Part shown: in pieces, positions 24,376 through 32,113 of the stretch
Layout of the letters: the number at the start of each line of letters is the position of its first letter
How positions within the stretch are numbered: position 1 is the stretch's first letter
NCBI GenBank assembly: GCA_031411495.1
Contig: JANOBD010000110.1
Span: forward strand, 1-43,679
Reading direction: 5' to 3'
From: JANOBD01 sp031411495
GTDB lineage: Bacteria; Planctomycetota; Phycisphaerae; Tepidisphaerales; Tepidisphaeraceae
Length of the DNA: 43,679 nucleotides
The notes under the pieces: generated by a model
The model's database searches: none
What the model saw: the letters and a program-made list of their open reading frames with translations, nothing else
What the model was told of the DNA's origin: nothing
Translations under genes and position numbers: made by a program

Positions 24376-24936
24376 TTACTTAATCATCCCCGCCTCGCGC
24401 GCGTAGTTGAACACGCCGCCGGCTTCGACGATCGGGAGGACATCGCCCACGGGATTGAGCTTGAACGATTTGCCGCTGGTGTTGTTGGTGATGGTGGCCT
24501 TGTTCAAATCCAAGGTCGCATCGTCGCCGGTCTTGAACTGCTCGACCAAGCGCTCGACGCTTTCCATCGGCAGGAGGTATGCGCCGTTGATGCTGTTGCG
24601 GAAGAAGATCCGCGCGTAGAACTCGGCGATGACGACGCGGATGCCGGCCTCGGCCAGGGCGAGTGGCGCGTGTTCGCGCGAGCTGCCGCAGCCGAAGTTC
24701 TTGCCGCCGATGATGATCGCGTAGTCGCTGCGGAAGCTGTCGCCGACGATGAACGGCACATCGCCGGCGGGCAGGCCCTGCTGGCCCTCGGGCACGCCGC
24801 TGTTGGCGTACTTGCCGAAGTATTTGCGCTCTTCGGGGTTGGTCGGGTCGTAGCTGAGGAACTGGGCGGGGATGATCTGGTCGGTGTCGATGTTGTCGCC
24901 CAGGACGTAGACCTTGCCGGTGATGATGGTTTCCAT
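24376..24936 (-). CDS. leuD: 3-isopropylmalate dehydratase small subunit
   Basis: LeuD is the swivel subunit of the aconitase-type enzyme that isomerises 2- to 3-isopropylmalate in leucine synthesis; it works only with LeuC, which carries the 4Fe-4S cluster. The 186-residue product shows G-D-N-I-D-T-D-Q-I-I-P-A at 13-24 and the substrate loop G-C-G-S-S-R-E-H-A-P at about 82-91, both diagnostic. The length fits the small subunit, and no large-subunit gene lies within the window. Homoaconitase or citraconate-type isomerase small subunits look alike and cannot be fully excluded. The gene is divergent from the PL22-like lyase gene, with a word-iterated inverted repeat in the gap. Confidence 0.9.
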   Translation of the reverse strand: METIITGKVYVLGDNIDTDQIIPAQFLSYDPTNPEERKYFGKYANSGVPEGQQGLPAGDVPFIVGDSFRSDYAIIIGGKNFGCGSSREHAPLALAEAGIRVVIAEFYARIFFRNSINGAYLLPMESVERLVEQFKTGDDATLDLNKATITNNTSGKSFKLNPVGDVLPIVEAGGVFNYAREAGMIK

Positions 24937-24988
24937 GGATGCTCCGGATTTGGTTATAGAAGGAGTCGGGGGCGAAGGGAAGAGACGG

Positions 24989-25085
24989 AGTCACCGATGG
25001 GTCACGGAGGAGGCACCGATCAGACTCGCGCGAATCTGGCTCAATCTCTTGTCCAATCGGTGACCTTCGGTGCGAATCGGTGACT
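24989..25085. repeat. word-iterated inverted repeat (TCACCGAT family), copy 1
   Basis: The left arm 24989-25023 and right arm 25054-25085 are imperfect reverse complements built from TCACCGAT/CACCGAT words (ATCGGTGA on the right). A second member of the same family lies at 41147-41221. This copy sits between the divergent leuD and lyase genes. Confidence 0.8.
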
Positions 25086-25114
25086 TCTTCTGCCGAGCAC
25101 TAACCGCTTTCCTT

Positions 25115-25120
25115 TATACT
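25115..25120 (+). promoter_or_regulatory. possible -10 box of the lyase gene
   Basis: TATACT is a near-consensus -10 box 21 bases before the start codon. No -35 box with proper spacing is visible, so an activator may be needed or the match may be chance. Confidence 0.3.
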
Positions 25121-25141
25121 TCGCCCCCACAGGCTCAACCC

Positions 25142-26509
25142 ATGATCTCCCTCACCAGCACCACCCTCGTCGCGCTCGCCCTCCTTTCGCTCACCTCCAA
25201 CGCGATGGCGCAGGTCGGCAGGCGATATCCTGCCGAGAAGCGGATCGAGCCCGACCCCGTCACCGGCGTGCCGCTGTCGATCCTCACGGACGGCAGAGCA
25301 TCCGACAGCAAGATCTACCAGACCCACCCGCAATGGACCGCGGACGGCAAGTGGATCGTCTTCCGGTCCGGCGGCCGCGCTCAGGGGTCGCAGGCGTACG
25401 CGGTGAACGAAAGCACCGGCGACATCGTCCAGCTCACCGAAGGGGCCGGCAACAACACCGGCACGCTCAACCTGGCGCGCAAGTCGATGAAGGTCTTTTA
25501 TCTCCGCAACCAGACGCAGCGCGAGCACGGCTTTCCCGCGACCCAGCCCGCAACTCAAGCGACTACGGAGCCGACGACGCAGCCGAACGATGTCGTGCAA
25601 TTGATCGAGCTGAACCTCGGCACGCTGCTGAGCGATGCGATGTCGAACAAGGTGAAGTCGCCTGACAGTTACGAACGCGTCGTCACCACATTGCCTAACG
25701 GCCTGCGTGAGTCCGGCGGCTTCGGGCTCGATGCGAATGAAGACTTCGCCTACCTCGGCGTCCGCGGCGGCGACACCGGCACGCACCTGCCGCCCGGCAC
25801 GGAGATCACACAGACCGAGCCGGGCCAGCGCATGGGTGCGGGTCCCGCAGGGCTTCGCTCGATCAACCTGAAGACCGGCGAGTTGAAGGTCGTGCTCGAC
25901 ACGCCTTTCCTCATGGGCCACGTGCAGGCGAATCCGCTCAAGCCCGGCGAGATCCTCTACTGCCACGAGACCGGCGGCGACGCGAAGCAGCGGATGTACA
26001 TCACCAACGCGGATGGCTCGAACAACCGCCCTCTCTTCGTCGAAGAACCGCTCGACTGGGTGACGCACGAAACCTACGTCGGCAAAGACGAAGTCATGTT
26101 CGACCTGATCGGGCACCAGTCGCGCCTGCGCGCTCGCCCGACCGGCATCGTCGTCATCAACACCAAGACGCAGGCCGTCGAGCTGTTGGGGCAGATCACC
26201 GAGCGGCAGGAGCAGGACTCGAACGATCTCGGCGTCAACGCCGCCGGCAACGACAGCTACGGCGGCTTCTGGCACTGCAATGGCACGCATGACGGCAAAT
26301 GGGCGATCGGCGACACCTTCACCGGGAATCTCTGGCTCATCCGCCGCTCGACCGGCGAGCGCACCCTGCTCAGCACCGACCACAAGATGAAGCCGGATCA
26401 CTCCCATCCGACCTTCAGCGACGACAGCACCCGCGTACTGATCCAGTCGGGCCGGTGGACGGATGGCCAGCGGCTGCAGCTGGTGGTGATCCCTGTGCCG
26501 CGGGAGTAG
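25142..26509 (+). CDS. secreted oligogalacturonate lyase-like protein (PL22 type beta-propeller)
   Basis: This 455-residue protein has a signal peptide (cleavage near A-M-A-Q) and repeated beta-propeller blades (H-P-Q-W-T-A-D-G-K-W-I-V-F-R-S). The segment G-H-V-Q-A-N-P-L-K-P-G-E-I-L-Y-C-H-E and the late M-K-P-D-H-S-H-P-T-F-S-D-D (His near 420 and 422) resemble the Mn2+-binding region of PL22 oligogalacturonate lyases, which cut short unsaturated pectin fragments. Classical Ogl is cytoplasmic and about 390 residues; this one is exported and has an extra Thr/Gln/Pro insertion near residue 145. A generic TolB-like propeller is the alternative. I chose the ATG at 25142 because it starts the signal peptide; the upstream extension comes from the repeat. 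Confidence 0.75.
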   Translation: MISLTSTTLVALALLSLTSNAMAQVGRRYPAEKRIEPDPVTGVPLSILTDGRASDSKIYQTHPQWTADGKWIVFRSGGRAQGSQAYAVNESTGDIVQLTEGAGNNTGTLNLARKSMKVFYLRNQTQREHGFPATQPATQATTEPTTQPNDVVQLIELNLGTLLSDAMSNKVKSPDSYERVVTTLPNGLRESGGFGLDANEDFAYLGVRGGDTGTHLPPGTEITQTEPGQRMGAGPAGLRSINLKTGELKVVLDTPFLMGHVQANPLKPGEILYCHETGGDAKQRMYITNADGSNNRPLFVEEPLDWVTHETYVGKDEVMFDLIGHQSRLRARPTGIVVINTKTQAVELLGQITERQEQDSNDLGVNAAGNDSYGGFWHCNGTHDGKWAIGDTFTGNLWLIRRSTGERTLLSTDHKMKPDHSHPTFSDDSTRVLIQSGRWTDGQRLQLVVIPVPRE

Positions 26510-26520
26510 GACATTTTTCA

Positions 26521-26755
26521 ACACGAAGACACGAAGCTCACGAAGTTGTCTTTCGACGCTCGAAAGTCGGCTGACTGAGCAGAGGCGTTGTGTTGAAACA
26601 ACAGATAGACACAGGTGAACGCAGTTAGGAGAGAGAAAGGCTTTGGCTTTCATCTGTGTTCATCTTGTTCATCTGTGGTTCACTTCCTGCGACAGCGAAA
26701 GCTGGTACGCATCCGACGACCGAGAGACAACTTCGTGAGCGTCGTGGCTTCGTGT
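26521..26755. repeat. nested word-iterated inverted repeat (ACACGAAG and ACAGATGAAC words)
   Basis: The outer arms 26521-26555 and 26721-26755 match as reverse complements in 32 of 35 positions. Inside them, 26597-26629 and 26648-26680 form a second, looser inverted repeat with a different word set (ACAGATGAAC type). It fills the gap between the lyase and argJ genes. Confidence 0.85.
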
Positions 26756-26780
26756 TTCATTTCCGCATAAAAGAACCGAC

Positions 26781-28010
26781 ATGACACCGCATCTGCTCAG
26801 CCCCAAGGGATTCAAAGCCGCCGGCGTGAAGGCTGGCATCAAGGCGTCCGGCAAGCGCGACGTCGCGCTGCTCGTCGCCGATCGGCCCGCGACGGCGGCA
26901 GCATTGTTCACGACCAACCGGGTCTTCGCCGCGCCGGTCGCGGTCGGCCGTGACCATGTGGCAGGTGGCTCGCTCCGCGCGATCGTCGTCAACTCCGGAA
27001 ATGCTAACGCCTGTACCGGTAAGCAAGGACTCAAGGACGCGAAGACGATGTGCGCACTCGCCGCGGAAGTGATCGGCGCGAAGGCGAATCAGATTCTCCC
27101 TTCCAGCACGGGCATCATCGGCCACCACCTGCCGATGGCGAAAGTCGAAGCGGGCATCCGCAACGCCGCCACGCAGCTTGGCGACTCGCGCGAGCACGCG
27201 GAAGCGTTCATGGAAGCGATCCTCACGACCGACCTGGTGCGCAAGGAAGCGGTAACGACCGTAAAGATCGGCCGCGAGACGATTACCATCGCCGGCGTCT
27301 GCAAAGGCTCGGGCATGATCGGTCCCCGGCTCGGCATCGAACCCGGCAAGCCGATGAGGGGCCTGCACGCGACCATGCTGGCGTACGTGACGACGGATGT
27401 TCAGATCGCCGCGCCCGCGCTGCGAAATCTCCTGATGCCGAGCGCGATGAAGTCGTTCAACTCCGTCACCGTGGATGACCACACCTCCACCAACGACACG
27501 CTCGCCGTCCTAGCCTCGGGCGCGAGCGGAGTCAGGCTCGACAGCGCCGGTGCTCTGAAGAAATTCGCGGCCGGCCTCGATGAAGTCTGCGTCTCCCTCG
27601 CCAAGCAGATCGCCGCCGACGGCGAAGGTGCGACGAAGATGGTGAGCGTGATCGTCAAAAGCGCCGCCTCCGATCGCGATGCGAATCTCATGGCCCGCGC
27701 CATCGCCAACAGCCCGCTGCTCAAGTGCGCGCTCAACGGCAACGACCCGAACTGGGGCCGGATCGTGAGCGCGGCCGGCATGTGTGGCGCGACGTTCGAC
27801 CCGGATAAGGCCGAGTTGAAGCTGCAAGGCACGCAGGTTTTCAAGCGCGGCACGCCGGTCGCGTTCGATGCGGAAAAGGTCAGCAAATCGATGGACGCCA
27901 GGACGCTCGATATCGTCCTGACCTGCAATACCGGCAAGGGACAGGCGACGGTTTACACCTGCGATTTTTCGAAAGAGTACGTGGCGATCAACGCGGACTA
28001 TCACACGTAA
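26781..28010 (+). CDS. argJ: bifunctional ornithine acetyltransferase / N-acetylglutamate synthase
   Basis: ArgJ transfers acetyl from N-acetylornithine to glutamate in the cyclic arginine pathway, and in bifunctional forms also uses acetyl-CoA. The 409-residue product has K-G-S-G-M-I at 175-180 and the self-cleavage and nucleophile site H-A-T198-M-L-A; cleavage before T198 makes alpha and beta chains. V-V-N-S-G-N-A-N-A-C-T-G, S-S-T-G-I-I-G and N-D-P-N-W-G-R are also family signatures. The length is normal. Whether it is mono- or bifunctional cannot be told from the sequence. A perfect palindrome follows 28 bases after the stop. Confidence 0.96.
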   Translation: MTPHLLSPKGFKAAGVKAGIKASGKRDVALLVADRPATAAALFTTNRVFAAPVAVGRDHVAGGSLRAIVVNSGNANACTGKQGLKDAKTMCALAAEVIGAKANQILPSSTGIIGHHLPMAKVEAGIRNAATQLGDSREHAEAFMEAILTTDLVRKEAVTTVKIGRETITIAGVCKGSGMIGPRLGIEPGKPMRGLHATMLAYVTTDVQIAAPALRNLLMPSAMKSFNSVTVDDHTSTNDTLAVLASGASGVRLDSAGALKKFAAGLDEVCVSLAKQIAADGEGATKMVSVIVKSAASDRDANLMARAIANSPLLKCALNGNDPNWGRIVSAAGMCGATFDPDKAELKLQGTQVFKRGTPVAFDAEKVSKSMDARTLDIVLTCNTGKGQATVYTCDFSKEYVAINADYHT

Positions 28011-28038
28011 ACATCAATCTTGATTAGATGAGCGCAAA

Positions 28039-28062
28039 GCCCCGCCATGGCCATGGCGGGGC
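28039..28062. terminator. 24-bp perfect palindrome, probable two-way terminator
   Basis: The left half GCCCCGCCATGG is mirrored exactly by CCATGGCGGGGC. It lies between the convergent ends of argJ (28010) and a GT2 gene (28067). There is no real T-run, so termination could be two-way but not classical. Confidence 0.65.
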
Positions 28063-28066
28063 GTAA

Positions 28067-28867
28067 TCATTTCGCAGAAGGCGCGTTTCCCGCTTTCGCG
28101 CCCGGCTCGATCTTTTCCATTTCGATCAGCCGGACGGCCAAAGCGGTTTCCGCGAGCGAGCGCTGGAACGCGTAGTACCAGCCCGCCCAGCCGTCGAAGA
28201 TGCCGCCGCGCAGGATCAGGCAGTAAAACGGCACGAGCCACGGCGCGACGATCTTCATGCGCCGGATTCTGTCGTTGATGCCGAGTTCGCCCTTGCTCAT
28301 CCCCAGCAGCTTGTTGGCTTCGGCATGGGTGTAGCGGTCCTGTGCCCAGAGCCAGCGCGAGAGCGGCTTGCGATCGTCATGATGAATGTGATTCGCGAGC
28401 TGGGACGTCGTGCCGTTAATCTTCACGCGCTGCGTGTGGCCATCCTGCACGTACAGCGCCTTTTCTCTTCGATAGAGCGAACACCGCGGCGGCAGGATCG
28501 TGGCGCGCAGCGGCTTGCCGTAGACGCAGTACTTGAACGGGATGAAGTAGCCGTCGAACGTCGGGTTGAGATTGCGAATCTCCTCGACCAGTGCATCGGT
28601 GAGCACGTAATCGGAGTCCATCGAGAGGACCCAGGTCGAGCTGACCAGACCCAGGCCGAAGTTGTCCTGATTCGACGCGTTGTCGAACTTTCGCTGCACG
28701 AACTGGACGTTCGGAAACGATTTGCAGATCGCCTCGGTGGCGTCGGTGCTGAAGGAATCGACGACCAGCACCTGGCTGGCCCAGCGGAGCTTCTCTAGAA
28801 CACGGCCGATGTTCGGCTCTTCGTTGTAGGCGAGTATGAGGGGCGTGATCTGGTCGAGTAGCGACAT
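28067..28867 (-). CDS. glycosyltransferase family 2
   Basis: This 266-residue GT-A-fold enzyme is predicted to add a sugar to a lipid-linked glycan at the inner membrane face. Motifs: T-P-L-I-L-A-Y-N-E-E-P-N-I near the start, V-V-D-S-F-S-T-D, and M-D-S-D at 83-86 (the DxD-type metal site). Near the C-terminus are H-H-D-D-R-K and a hydrophobic, probably membrane-attached segment (W-L-V-P-F-Y-C-L-I-L-R-G-G-I-F-D-G), typical of the WaaE/KdtX-like group. It starts 9 bases after the fusion gene ends, with GAGG before the ATG, so the two form an operon. Confidence 0.88.
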   Translation of the reverse strand: MSLLDQITPLILAYNEEPNIGRVLEKLRWASQVLVVDSFSTDATEAICKSFPNVQFVQRKFDNASNQDNFGLGLVSSTWVLSMDSDYVLTDALVEEIRNLNPTFDGYFIPFKYCVYGKPLRATILPPRCSLYRREKALYVQDGHTQRVKINGTTSQLANHIHHDDRKPLSRWLWAQDRYTHAEANKLLGMSKGELGINDRIRRMKIVAPWLVPFYCLILRGGIFDGWAGWYYAFQRSLAETALAVRLIEMEKIEPGAKAGNAPSAK

Positions 28868-28876
28868 GTTGAAGCC

Positions 28877-30580
28877 TCAATCCTGCAGCGCCGACGTCGA
28901 GCTCTGTGGCCCCTGGCCGCCCTTCCACTCGCGGGCCTTGATCGGCTTGGCCGGGCTGCCGATGGCAACCACATCTTCCGGCAGATCGGAAAAGACGTTG
29001 GAGCGCGCCCCGACGACGCTGCGTGAGCCGATCGTCACGCCGGGACCGACGAACGCATCGGCGGCGACCCAGGCGTCATCGCCGATGGTGATCGGCGGCC
29101 GCACCAGCGGAAAATCCTTGTAACGATGGTCGTGCGTTCCGGCACACAAGTGGGCGTACTGGCTCACGACGGTCCGCTTGCCGATCTTGATCTTGCCGAG
29201 CGAGTAGAGGATCGCCCAATCGCCAACCACGGCGCCGTCGTCAATATCAATGTTCCATGGGATTTCGATGTACGCCGAGGGACGCACGCGGACCCCCTGA
29301 CCGATCTTGGCGCCGAAGATCCGCAGCAGAAACCGCCGCCACCCGTACCAGTTATGGAAACTCGTTCGGAAGAGAAGCTTGCTGGTGAGCATCCAGAGGG
29401 CGCGCTTGACGTTCTGGCCAAAGGTCCAGGGACTGGTAAAGGAGGGCACGATTTCCTCGGTGCGCATGGCGTCTTCCCCGGTGACGGTGCGCTTGGTGAA
29501 TATGATGGTTGGGATCGGCTTGAGCGGATCGGAATCGTCGACGTGCGCGCGTGACTCATGCACGTCGGATGCATCCGACGACACGCTGTTGACCGGGTCT
29601 ACGTACGCGTTGCGGACGTTGTTGGCGATGAGCGCGCCGGTAATCGTTTCCTGAGTCCCATCCGCGGCGTTTGCCCGGCCGCGGTTCAGGCGCAGCTGTC
29701 CTTCAGATTCGCTCAGCGGATCGCGCGCTTCCGGAATATCGCCGTGCAGACGAACGAGTTCGCGATACTTCAGCTGTACCTGCATCTCGTAGCCGCTGAT
29801 CGACCAGCAGAGATACCACCCCGCGCGACCGTCGAGGATGCCGCCGCGGATGATCCACATGTAGATGAATCGCCAGATCCACGGCACCGGCAGGTGCGTG
29901 AGGATGCGGCTCTTGCCGAAGCGGCGACGAACGGTGCGGTTGTTGAACAGCTCGGCCATGCCCGAAAGCAGGCCTGTCCCCGGCCACGGCTCGGGTCGCT
30001 CGTAGATTTCAATCGCTTCAAGCGTCGAATAGCGATTGTGTTTGGCAAAGAAGTTTTCCAGTCCGCGTCGGTCTTCGTGGAGCAACAGTCCCGACAGGTA
30101 CCCGCTCTGGCCGTCCACGATCATGTGCTCGTGAACCAGTCGATCTTCGTAGTGTGCCTTGCCGCGTTTGAAAAGACGCAGGTTCCAGCTCGGGAAATAT
30201 CCGCAGTGGCGAATCTCCCGGCCGAAGAAAATGAACACGCGGTTCACGTAGAAGCCGGCCTCCGGCACCTGGTCCGACGGCTTGGTCGTCATCGCCAGGA
30301 GCTCTTCGCGCAGCGGGTCGCTGACCGCTTCATCCGCGTCGAGAATGAGAACCCAGTCGGCCTCGAAGGGAAGATGCGTCAGTGCCCAGTTCTTCTGGCG
30401 GGCATATCCTTCCCACGCGTGCTCGATAACGGTCGCGCCGTACTCGGCGGCGATCTCGCGGGTGCGGTCGGTGGAGCCGCTGTCGACGACGAAGATATGC
30501 CGCACCCAACCCTTGATGCTCTCGAGGGTGTGCGGAAGGTTGAGCTCTTCGTTGAAAGTCTGGATGAGGACGTCGATCAC
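28877..30580 (-). CDS. fusion: glycosyltransferase family 2 plus left-handed beta-helix acyltransferase
   Basis: This 567-residue protein joins two enzymes normally found separately. Residues 1-280 are a GT2 domain (I-Q-T-F-N-E-E-L-N-L, V-D-S-G-S-T-D-R-T, D-A-D at about 81-83, and the hydrophobic R-G-G-I-L-D-G-R-A-G-W segment). Residues about 285-375 are a variable linker. Residues about 378-545 are a WcaF/LacA-type hexapeptide acyltransferase (I-G-Q-G-V-R-V-R-P, I-G-K-R-T-V-V-S, and H in G-T-H-D-H-R-Y as the expected catalytic base). It could add a sugar and acetylate the same glycan. I chose GTG at 30580, with GGAGA ten bases upstream; a TTG at 30601 is the alternative start. Confidence 0.88.
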   Translation of the reverse strand: MIDVLIQTFNEELNLPHTLESIKGWVRHIFVVDSGSTDRTREIAAEYGATVIEHAWEGYARQKNWALTHLPFEADWVLILDADEAVSDPLREELLAMTTKPSDQVPEAGFYVNRVFIFFGREIRHCGYFPSWNLRLFKRGKAHYEDRLVHEHMIVDGQSGYLSGLLLHEDRRGLENFFAKHNRYSTLEAIEIYERPEPWPGTGLLSGMAELFNNRTVRRRFGKSRILTHLPVPWIWRFIYMWIIRGGILDGRAGWYLCWSISGYEMQVQLKYRELVRLHGDIPEARDPLSESEGQLRLNRGRANAADGTQETITGALIANNVRNAYVDPVNSVSSDASDVHESRAHVDDSDPLKPIPTIIFTKRTVTGEDAMRTEEIVPSFTSPWTFGQNVKRALWMLTSKLLFRTSFHNWYGWRRFLLRIFGAKIGQGVRVRPSAYIEIPWNIDIDDGAVVGDWAILYSLGKIKIGKRTVVSQYAHLCAGTHDHRYKDFPLVRPPITIGDDAWVAADAFVGPGVTIGSRSVVGARSNVFSDLPEDVVAIGSPAKPIKAREWKGGQGPQSSTSALQD

Positions 30581-30743
30581 GTTGGGCGATTCTCCACGCA
30601 AGTACGGGCCGGGCGATGGGTCAAGACCGACGATCCTGTCCGCTTGTCACGTGGTGTGCAAGGGGCGATTTCGTCTCTCTCTTTCATTCCCATCGGACAA
30701 TCGTCGACGGGCCTCGCCTCCGCCTCGGGCGCATCGCAGAAAC

Positions 30744-31901
30744 TTAAACGCCGATAAGTCGATTCGAGATGAGTTGCCGATAATGCTCCGCCCAGCGGCG
30801 GGCGATCGCCGGCCAGTCGAACCGCTCGGCGACGAACCGCCGCCGCGATTCGATCTCACCGGGAGACGAACCGCTTCCGAATGCATCGATGATGGCCTTG
30901 CGCAGCGCTACGGCATCGTATTCCACGACCCGGCCCATGCCTGCCGCGGCGACTTCGCTCGCCAACCCGACCCCGCGCGTGACGATCACCTGCAGTCCCG
31001 TTCCCAGCGCCTCGACCACGACGTTGCCAAAGTTCTCCGACCGGCTGGGCAGCACGAAAACGCTCGCGGCCGCATACGCATCGTTCTTCTCGGCCCCATC
31101 GAGATGGCCGGTGAGAAGGACACGCCCCCCCACACCATTCGCCTGGAGCATCTGCTCGAGGGTCGCGCGGTAAGGCCGATCAGGGTCGCTGCCGACAATG
31201 ACCAGCGTCACGTCATCCAGATTCGCCTGCGCGAACGCCGGGATCAGGATCTCGAATCCCTTCTCCGGATTGAGCCGTCCAACAAATAACAGCACCCGCC
31301 GGTCGCGAAGTTGCGGGTAGCGGGCGAGAAATCGCTCGGCCGACCCGGCTGCCGCGGAACGGTCCACGCCATTCGGTTCGACGATGCCCGGCGACTTCAG
31401 TCCGAGCCAGGCGGATTCGTCCGCTTCCGTTCGAGTCGTATAGTGCATCGCCGTGGCGAGGTTGAGGTCTTTCTTCAGCCGCCACGCGAGCACGCCGCGC
31501 TTGAACCAGTAACTTTTCTGCATGATCGGCCAGCTGATCGCGTTGCAGGCGCGCCAGACGTAAGGCTTGCCCGCCCTTCGCGCCTCGACGGCGGCCACGT
31601 GCTGGATCTCTTCCCACATGGCGTGAACGTGGACCACATCCGCCTCGGCGATGTGCTTTGCCAAAATCTGACCGAGACCGGCGAGCTTGGAGAATTTCCC
31701 GTGGGCCGGCCCGTAAACGTGGCAATCGACGCCCATCTCATGGAAGTGTTTCGCGGCATCGCGGCCCTCGTCGACGATGTAGGTCGCGACGACCGAGACG
31801 TCTAAACCGATGGATTTCTGTGCCCGCGTCAGCCCTTCGAGCGCGAAGGTCGGCCCGCCCTGGCTGCGTCGGATCCCGGAAATGGCGTGGAGGACTCTCA
31901 T
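30744..31901 (-). CDS. glycosyltransferase family 4
   Basis: This 385-residue GT-B enzyme transfers a sugar from a nucleotide donor in surface-polysaccharide assembly. Seen are M-R-V-L-H-A-I-S-G-I-R-R-S-Q-G-G-P at the start, the acceptor-side H-V-H-A-M-W, L-F-V-G-R-L-N-P-E-K-G-F-E, and the donor motif P-S-R-S-E-N-F-G-N-V-V-V-E-A-L (E-x7-E type). I chose ATG 31901 because the conserved start sits there; the open frame continues upstream only through an intergenic repeat (31943-32012). It is divergent from the second GT4 gene. Confidence 0.9.
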   Translation of the reverse strand: MRVLHAISGIRRSQGGPTFALEGLTRAQKSIGLDVSVVATYIVDEGRDAAKHFHEMGVDCHVYGPAHGKFSKLAGLGQILAKHIAEADVVHVHAMWEEIQHVAAVEARRAGKPYVWRACNAISWPIMQKSYWFKRGVLAWRLKKDLNLATAMHYTTRTEADESAWLGLKSPGIVEPNGVDRSAAAGSAERFLARYPQLRDRRVLLFVGRLNPEKGFEILIPAFAQANLDDVTLVIVGSDPDRPYRATLEQMLQANGVGGRVLLTGHLDGAEKNDAYAAASVFVLPSRSENFGNVVVEALGTGLQVIVTRGVGLASEVAAAGMGRVVEYDAVALRKAIIDAFGSGSSPGEIESRRRFVAERFDWPAIARRWAEHYRQLISNRLIGV

Positions 31902-31942
31902 TGGGTCGAAACGTGACAACTCGATCGCGCAAAAGACAAACC

Positions 31943-32012
31943 GGGTGCCCCGGGGCATGGATGCATGACCCGCGCCCGATCGCGGTTCAGGAATACCTGC
32001 TCCGGGGCACCC
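31943..32012. repeat. 70-bp inverted repeat element (GGGTGCCCCGGGGC family), copy 1
   Basis: The ends GGGTGCCCCGGGG and CCGGGGCACCC are inverted; the inside is GACCCGCG-like. The reverse complement of this element aligns well with the element at 43489-43562. It lies in the gap between two divergent GT4 genes. Confidence 0.85.
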
Positions 32013-32113
32013 ATATCCAGCGAACAAGGGGCGCCCTCATTTCCATTCTCATTGTGCGCGAATCCGCCATTTGTTGCGATGCTGCGCGACCGCTCGATAA
32101 TCGATTCCGCCAG

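Noticed and set aside
31658..32113. N-terminal extension of the plus-strand GT4
   Set aside because: The extra 152 codons cross the inverted repeat at 31943-32012 and the other GT4 gene; the family start is at 32114.
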